Of a stretch of DNA of 64,000 nt, positions 58,487 to 64,000 are shown piece by piece. The notes under the pieces are model-generated. The model worked only from the letters and a program-made list of their open reading frames with translations. It made no database searches and was not told the origin of the DNA. The first letter of the stretch is position 1, and every line of letters begins with the position of its first letter. The stretch lies in the NCBI GenBank assembly GCA_022559845.1, contig CM040124.1, positions 74,051,491 through 74,115,490 on the forward strand, in the 5' to 3' direction. Made by a program: the position numbers and the translations under genes. Origin of the DNA: Amorphophallus konjac (lineage: Eukaryota > Streptophyta > Magnoliopsida > Alismatales > Araceae).

Positions 58487-61400
58487 GGGTCTCGATACAA
58501 TCTTGCAACTCCTCACACTCTTCGGTGGGGTGCGATATCACAGCGTGGAACTCACAATATCTTGGACGAGCTTTCTCAACCTCAGTGTAAGTAGGAGGTG
58601 GGTCATGCACCATGATGCGACCCTGCCTTAGAAGAGTGTCAAATATCCTCTTAGTGTTTTCCTTGGGAAAAGAGCACAGGTGAGAAGGCTTCCATCCTGG
58701 ATACCACAAAGCGGGTTTTGTTCCACTAGGACCTGCTTCTTCTGCCCCCGAATCGGGGAATGTGAAGGCTGCCATTTGATAATTATTAGCCGAACGGGTC
58801 GTTCGGTCCTAAGCCTAGGGTTGAGGAGGGTCAACCCGAGTCCCCTTCATTGTGATGAGCTGATTTTGTATCATTTTCTCCAGCTCATCTTTGAAAACAT
58901 AGCAGTTTTCAATAGTGTGTCCCAATAAACAATGATATGGGCAATAATTGGGATCATCTGTTTTGCTAACTTCTTCTGGCTTCTTGGGCTCCTGCAAAGT
59001 TATCAACTTATTCTTCGTACAGAGGTTGAACAGTTTGTGAGTATGCTCCCTCTTAAAAAAGTAAGGAGTCTTCATGCGCTCGACCAGCCTCGTGGTCGGT
59101 GCCTTCCTTTCAGACCTTTTACCGGAATCACCTGGCGATGATGCTTCGCCGGCCTCGATGGTTGGAGAGAAGTCCACTGCATTTGCCTCTTTTCCTGTAG
59201 CGGGACGCTCCTTAGGTACCTTAAGCTTTGAGGGAGTGAAGGTGGGGTTATCAGCGAAGAACATTTCGATCTCCGCGACCACAGAATTTAGTTGGTCAAA
59301 TCCCTTGATATTTGCCCCCAGGAGTCGCTCATTGACTTCGGGGGAGAGTCCTCTTCGGCCTATCGTTATGGCGTCCTCTTATGCCGGAGGGTTATCACAC
59401 CTCATACTGAAGTCCCTCCATCGCTTAATAAAGTCCAGAGCGGTCTCTCCTCGCCTTTGCTTGAGCGAGCACAATTTGGCGAGAGACACCTTCCTCTCGG
59501 CTAACTGAAAGCGATCAATAAATTTTTTTTGCAAGTCACCCCAGTTGGCCACAGAATTTGGCTTCAGCCTTGAGTACCATTGGAAGGCACTGTCGGTGAG
59601 AGAGGTTGCAAAATATCGGAGGAGATATGACTCGTCAAGTGCGAGCTCACCCATAATCGTTATATAATAGGCCAGGTGTTCATGTGGTGAGTTGGCAGTA
59701 TCGGCCGAAACCGATATGTTTCGGCCGAAACGTATCGGTTTCGGCCGGTACCGATCCGAAACATATCGGTTTCGGCCGAAACGTATCGGTTTCGGCCGGT
59801 ACCGATCCGAAACCGGACCCCAACACTGTAGCAGGTCTGATACCTAAAAAAAATACTTTTTTAATGGTTTGGACGAAACCATTAAGGGTTTCGGCCGAAA
59901 CTGACCTGTTTCGGTCCGAAACCGGACGGTTTCGGTCGAAACCAGAGAGGATCACTAATTTTTTTAGTTTTTTGAATGGTTTCAACCGGTTTCGGCCGAA
60001 ACCGAAACCGATACCGAAATCGATACGTATCGGTTTCGGTACTGGTCGAAACCGGTACCAAAATCGATACTGCCATCCTTGGTGGTGACCCCTGCCCATT
60101 GAACTTTTGATGCTTTGGCGCCTTTGGACAATCCGGTGGGAGCTTTTTAAACTGATGGTGAATAGGATAAGACACACTATACAAATCAACAGTGGCCACA
60201 CCTTCGCCGTGCTGGGCAAACTTATCTTCAACAATCTTTTTTATCATACGCCTTTGAGCGATGACTTCTTCAGCTCCCGGAGCCCAAGAGGGTTGAGCGT
60301 TAAGCGGGGCTCTCGGTAACTCAGTTACCGCTTCGGCCTGTGTGTTGTAGGGAGATACAGCCTGTCGGTTGACACCAAAGGGGTTAGCAGCTCGTTGCTC
60401 CCGCCGAGGGTCTTGATTAAGTATCGATGTCTGAGGTCTTTTAGCATTCATGTTCATCTGCCGCTTCATTTCAAGTATGAGATTGGTCATTTCTATATGC
60501 CATCTCTGCATAGTTTCAAATTTGGCATCATCAGACATTGCCTGGAAGGCGGCTTTTGTAGGTGGCTCAAACACCAGATTCGGATAGCCATCACCATGAA
60601 TGCTTACAACGTCCTCACTATCTCCTTCCCCTTGGGGTAAATTTTCTCCTTGATTTTGAGAAAATTCCAGGGTAATTTCTTGATGTTGTCCTGGGAGGAA
60701 GTTCCCGCTTGACCACCGGGCTAGGCTTGCAGACTTCTTCTAGCGGCATTGCGGGTATTGCGGTATACCACATCTATTGTAGGATTCGGAACATTCGGCC
60801 CGGTGGGATCACTTGGGTTAGCAGGATTGCCAATCTGTTCCATATGTTGTTTCCCGGAGGCGTAACAAGTGTAGATCTTCATGTTCCCACCTGTCTCTGT
60901 CATTTGGACCGCTCTCCGTATCTTCGGTGGGTAGACACCAGGGCGAAGGGGTGCCCCCAATCTATCAAAGATGGAGGTCCTCGCGGGTAGGGTCTCCGTT
61001 AGTCTTTCAAAGACGGAAACCCGCGTCAGAGGTGTCTGGGCGCAATTGCCCGCTTTAACTCGGATAGGCTCCGAGTTTTGTGATGTAAAATTGGGCTTGC
61101 GATAAGCCCCTTTTCTTTTCTGCCCCATGGATGCAGGGGTTTGGCATCTAACGATGCCAAGTCGACTTGGGTGTGGGCGTGGGCGTGCGCAGGCTTGCCG
61201 TCTCTAGCTCGCTTAATTGCTTGGGCCTCTTGTCTAGTGACCCACATCTGCTTGACCTTCTGGGGACGCTGCTTGGATGCCTTGTCCCCGTCATTAGACT
61301 TAGCCTTCCTTTTGAAGCCCAACCCATCTTCTTGCGTTTTATGGAGGAGCGAGAAGCGGTTGGAAGTGGGTACATTGGGGACGCATCGGTATCGTGGAAT

Positions 61401-61812
61401 CCTCGGCTCGCCACCGTCAAGCCGAATGCGAAGATCTCCGACAAGTATGGACTTGCCGGACCTTGAAGTTGCTGCCGCTGGCCTTCTGTTTTGGCGGCGG
61501 CGGTGTTGCCCACTTGGCTGGGACAGTGCTGGCAGTGAGCGTGTTTACAGAAAACACGCAAGCTTGGAGCGGGCGGGGCTTGTTGCCCCTAGCAACTGCC
61601 GATGGAGCCGGAGGAGCCACCTCTGACTGGCTGGTCGGGATCACCCCCAAAAAGAAGGGGGAACCGACGACTGCGGGAAAGTCCCCGAACACGATGGGGA
61701 CGGCCAGATAGCCATGCCTAGCATGGCTCTCAATAACCAGCGGGCCATAGGTTACTGCCACCATTGCAAGAAATTTGCTTCTTCTTTGCTTTCTGCACTC
61801 CCCCCTGCGCAA
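58487..61812 (-). pseudogene. Tat element D gag region, disrupted
   Basis: Right to left from the primer-binding site: a leader (61,812-61,417), basic and Ser-rich N-terminal pieces (61,322-61,026; 61,128-60,721, with VFERLTETLPARTSIFDRLG), 60,574-60,090 (MFEPPTKAAFQAMSDDAKFE), the Retrotrans_gag core (59,685-59,379: FQWYSRLKPNSVANWGDLQK, FIKRWRDFSMRCD), and the knuckle region (59,282-58,815: CPYHCLLGHTIENC; 58,775-58,500: CEFHAVISHPTEEC). Broken by frameshifts, MITE 2 at 59,692-60,081 and LTR C at 58,487. Gag would form the particle that packages element RNA. Confidence 0.82.
59692..60081. mobile_element. hAT-type MITE 2 (390 bp) inside gag
   Basis: Right terminus (complement) CAAGGATGGCAGTATCG; left terminus TTGGCAGTATCGG, missing the outer bases. 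Flanks GTGGTGAG (59,684-59,691) and GTGGTGAC (60,082-60,089) match at 7 of 8 positions. The gag reading frame continues in phase from one side to the other if the MITE and one flank copy are ignored, confirming the boundaries. The interior consists of TTTCGGCCGAAACC palindromes. Confidence 0.85.
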
Positions 61813-61892
61813 TGAAGAAGAAGAGTTAGGGTCCTTATGAGGGCATTAAAAAAACTTTAGCAGTAAGATGAAGGGCGGGAAGAGTCCCACCG

Positions 61893-61912
61893 AGGCACCG
61901 AGCGTGTCAATC
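61893..61912 (-). other. Primer-binding-site region of element D
   Basis: Minus strand, after LTR end TGTAAACA and GA: TTGACACGCTCGGTGCC. Related to 21,029-21,049. Identifies LTR D as a 5' LTR. Confidence 0.5.
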
Positions 61913-62850
61913 TGTTTACATGCGGAATTTTCAGCGTCCGTTTCGACGGGCGAATATGTGTTTTGTTATTTATTTTGGCACATATTAATTCCACGCTTTT
62001 GGGTTTATCAGACAATTAGGGTTCGTGTACTGGACTTTTCCCCACCGAACAGAGTCGGTGTTAATTTACATCGGACAAGTCCGAATACCCTTGATTAAAA
62101 CAGCTAAAGATGCTTTCTTGCCCTCATGGCTCATACCCTTGAATGAGGGAGAAGCCTTTATAGTTTTCCCTCAAGCGAGGGTTTGACCACGACTTCCTAT
62201 ATTTAGAAGAGGATTCGTTTGGAGTTTCTTGTGCCACTAGGGGCTGCATATAATCCTTGCAATTGTAGTGGGTTTTTTCACATTTTCAAGATTTCTTTTA
62301 CGGGCATATGCACAATTATAAAAAGCCCAGGGTAGAAACATAATTCCTGAAATTTAGCCCTGAGAGAGGGTATTTTCACAAATGGGGAGAGTTTCCCCAC
62401 AGAAAAAAAACTCTGTTGAATTTTCATTACTTATTTTGAATCTTCTTCCTTTTTGTTTTGAAACGAGTATAGTTTGCATGATTTTGGGAAAATTCAGGGT
62501 AAAAGTGCAGTTTCCGAGCCATACGGGGCCATTGCGTAATTTTACAAAAAATTAAAAGTGGCATTTTCATCATTGCTTGACTTTGATAATTGTGTACCAT
62601 GTACTTCAATTAAATGGCAACACAATACCCGTTTACACATGGAGGGATATTTTCGTCAAAAGTATATCCATGAAGGGTCTTTTAGGTAAATTGTACAAAA
62701 CCCAAAAAAATGGGTGTTGAAAAAAAAGGGCGCACCTTTCTTTTACCTTGACTTGGGCCTATGCAAACTCTCCAAGTCTTTTTCCTCTTCTTCTTGTCTT
62801 CTTCTTCTCACTTCTTGTTTTTTCTCTTCTCTCCTTTGTTTTAAGCTTCC

Positions 62851-62857
62851 TTTTATA
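62851..62857 (-). promoter_or_regulatory. TATA box of LTR D
   Basis: Minus strand CACCTATAAAAGG, upstream of U5 in LTR orientation. Confidence 0.65.
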
Positions 62858-62869
62858 GGTGATAGGAGG

Positions 62870-63314
62870 TGGGGCGGAGGATTCTTCTTGACCCTCCTCC
62901 GGTGGAATCCGAAGAGGTAAACCCTTGGTCTTCTCCCCCCAATCTCTTCTTCCTCTTCACTTTTCAGTTTTTTTTGATGAGCGGTGGACGGCCAATGGGG
63001 AGGATCTCCCTCCGACCTGCGCACAGGGCGGAGGAGGGCCTCCTCCGACCTGCCAGCAGCAGGGCTGAGGGACCTCCCTCCGGCCTGCAAGCAGGGCGGA
63101 GGGGGCTTCCCTCCGGCCTGGCAGGTCCGGAGGGGCCTTCTTTTGTTTTTTTTCTACTATAAAACTGCTTCCGTACAACTTAAAAAATTTACCTGGACCC
63201 TCCGGCCTGGGCAGGGCGGAGGGACCTCCCTCTGGCCTGCACAGGGCGGAGGAGGTCCTCCTCCGGCCTGGCAGGACTGGAGGGGCTCCTCTGGCCTGCA
63301 AGGAGGGCGGAGGG
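62870..63314. repeat. Hairpin array in U3 of LTR D
   Basis: About eight units of GGGCGGAGGN with NCCTCCGGCCT, separated by GCAAGCA, GCACA, GGCA and similar linkers; one interruption at 63,145-63,195. Same layout as LTRs B, C and F with a different sequence. Confidence 0.85.
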
Positions 63315-64000
63315 TGATAGACAAAGTGACATATATAGAAGGGGGGGGATGAATATATCTGTCTATAAAAATTAATTCGTGCAAATGCAAACTAAGCTGA
63401 AATAAGCTAAGCAAGCAACGGCAGTCCTAAGAGTATCCTATGCTTGGAATGAACCACCCATCAGACATGTAGAGTGCATATGAAGGAGAAAACACAGACT
63501 GAACTAATGATCGAAGAGATGCCAGATGAATTCAAAATCAGCCTCTGAATGGGTCAGCAATTATAAGCAATGGTACCAGGCGGAGGGTTGATCAGAAGAT
63601 CTCCTCACGCAAGGAGTGGCCTACCAGATAGGTATAACCTATCCTTTCAACTAAGCCTTTTGATATACCATATAGATGTTGCAGCTCATTCAGAAGATAA
63701 AGCTAAACGATCAACGCAATAGAACCAGAGATGAATAACCAGGCTAACAAACCATCAGACATAACACGACAGTTTTTATAGTGGTTCGGTCAGACCCAAG
63801 GTCTACCTACGTCCACTCCTTCACTCGAACCGAGTGAGGTACCTTGCTTATCCAAGCAATCGAGCACAGCAGACTTAGTCTGCAACAACGGCTGTCACAC
63901 AGCTTCCCCAAGGAACAACTCCTTGCTTCTCTTGCAACCCAAGAGGAAACCCCAGAGGTTCAACCTCCCTTCCTCTGAATCAAGAGGGAACCTAGTGAAT
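63315..64000 (-). mobile_element. Partial LTR of a second Copia element (G), cut by window end
   Basis: Begins TGATAGACAAAG inside LTR D and follows the same order of features as the Copia LTR at 34,195: G-rich start, ATGAATATATC, then GTGGTTCGG (63,780; compare 34,620) and a hairpin chain. Sequence identity is moderate, so it is a different family of the same group. Confidence 0.75.
63821..63987. repeat. Hairpin chain in Copia LTR G
   Basis: Stems: TCACTCG/CGAGTGA (63,821-63,837), TTGCTT/AAGCAA (63,844-63,859), GCAGAC/GTCTGC (63,869-63,883), GCTGT/ACAGC (63,891-63,903), AAGGA/TCCTT (63,910-63,924), CTCTT/AAGAG (63,929-63,945), GAGG/CCTC (63,955-63,967), CCTCT/AGAGG (63,972-63,987). Order and loops match 34,654-34,830. 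Confidence 0.82.

Larger units (their letters stand above)
61913..63314 (-). mobile_element. 5' LTR of Tat element D (start lost to a Copia insertion)
   Basis: Ends TGTAAACA at 61,913 (minus strand). R/U5 is about 940 bases, then a minus-strand TATA at 62,851 and a hairpin array to 63,314, where a Copia LTR begins. Nearly identical to LTR E (46,172-46,684) over the shared part, so the two are probably the LTR pair of one element. Confidence 0.82.

Overview
This window is plant nuclear DNA, almost certainly from an angiosperm with a repeat-rich genome. The evidence is nested Ty3/Gypsy (Tat lineage) and Ty1/Copia LTR retrotransposons, hAT DNA transposons with an 8-bp target-site duplication, and one intron-containing host gene fragment of cytosolic/organellar-type arginyl-tRNA synthetase. 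By my boundaries, transposable elements cover about 90% of the bases. I see no tRNA, rRNA, CRISPR array or bacterial gene.

Layout. (A) 1-12,066: plus-strand Tat element. It holds the end of pol (archaeal-type RNase H plus integrase), two copies of a multi-hairpin cassette, a 49-bp minisatellite, a spliced gene on the opposite strand (plant-mobile-domain type), a polypurine tract and a 3' LTR. (B) 12,341-26,655: minus-strand Tat element of the same architecture, decayed. Its antisense-gene half, hairpin cassette, 42-bp repeats, pol, primer-binding site and 5' LTR are visible, and the LTR is split by hAT copy 1 (22,336-25,946). (Host) 26,744-30,457: seven in-frame ArgRS exons with good splice sites; host sequence then continues to 31,692. 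(F) 31,693-34,153: solo Tat LTR with TSD GAGGC and a hAT-type MITE inside. (Copia) 34,195-45,945: complete 11.75-kb element with TSD CAGAC, gag only, no pol. Its 5' LTR carries a hAT-like MITE that itself carries a solo LTR. (D/C/hAT2) 46,172-63,314: a minus-strand Tat element whose two LTR ends flank hAT copy 2 (46,685-52,217), the 3' half of a plus-strand Tat element C (antisense gene, PPT, LTR) and the element's own gag. (G) 63,315-64,000: start of another Copia LTR.

How the parts work. The Tat elements share a plan: pol on one strand, then a long 3' region with structured repeats, an oppositely oriented spliced gene with an N-terminal plant mobile domain and a C-terminal coiled coil, then PPT and LTR. 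The LTRs start TGTTG(A/G/T)ACCC and end TGTAAACA, with an array of GC-rich hairpins immediately upstream of the TATA box. The Copia LTRs carry a different hairpin array downstream of their TATA box, and an array of ACCGAC motifs upstream of it.

The most interesting signal is not a protein. Unrelated elements carry serial short hairpins whose stems change sequence while pairing is kept, with loops or linkers conserved. The best case is the four-hairpin cassette with loop GAAAACCCGAAAGGGC (1,915-2,100; 2,668-2,855; 14,685-14,862). The second is the hairpin chain in the Copia LTRs (34,654-34,980 versus 63,821-63,987). All boundaries and pairings were read by eye; no alignment, folding or database search was run.
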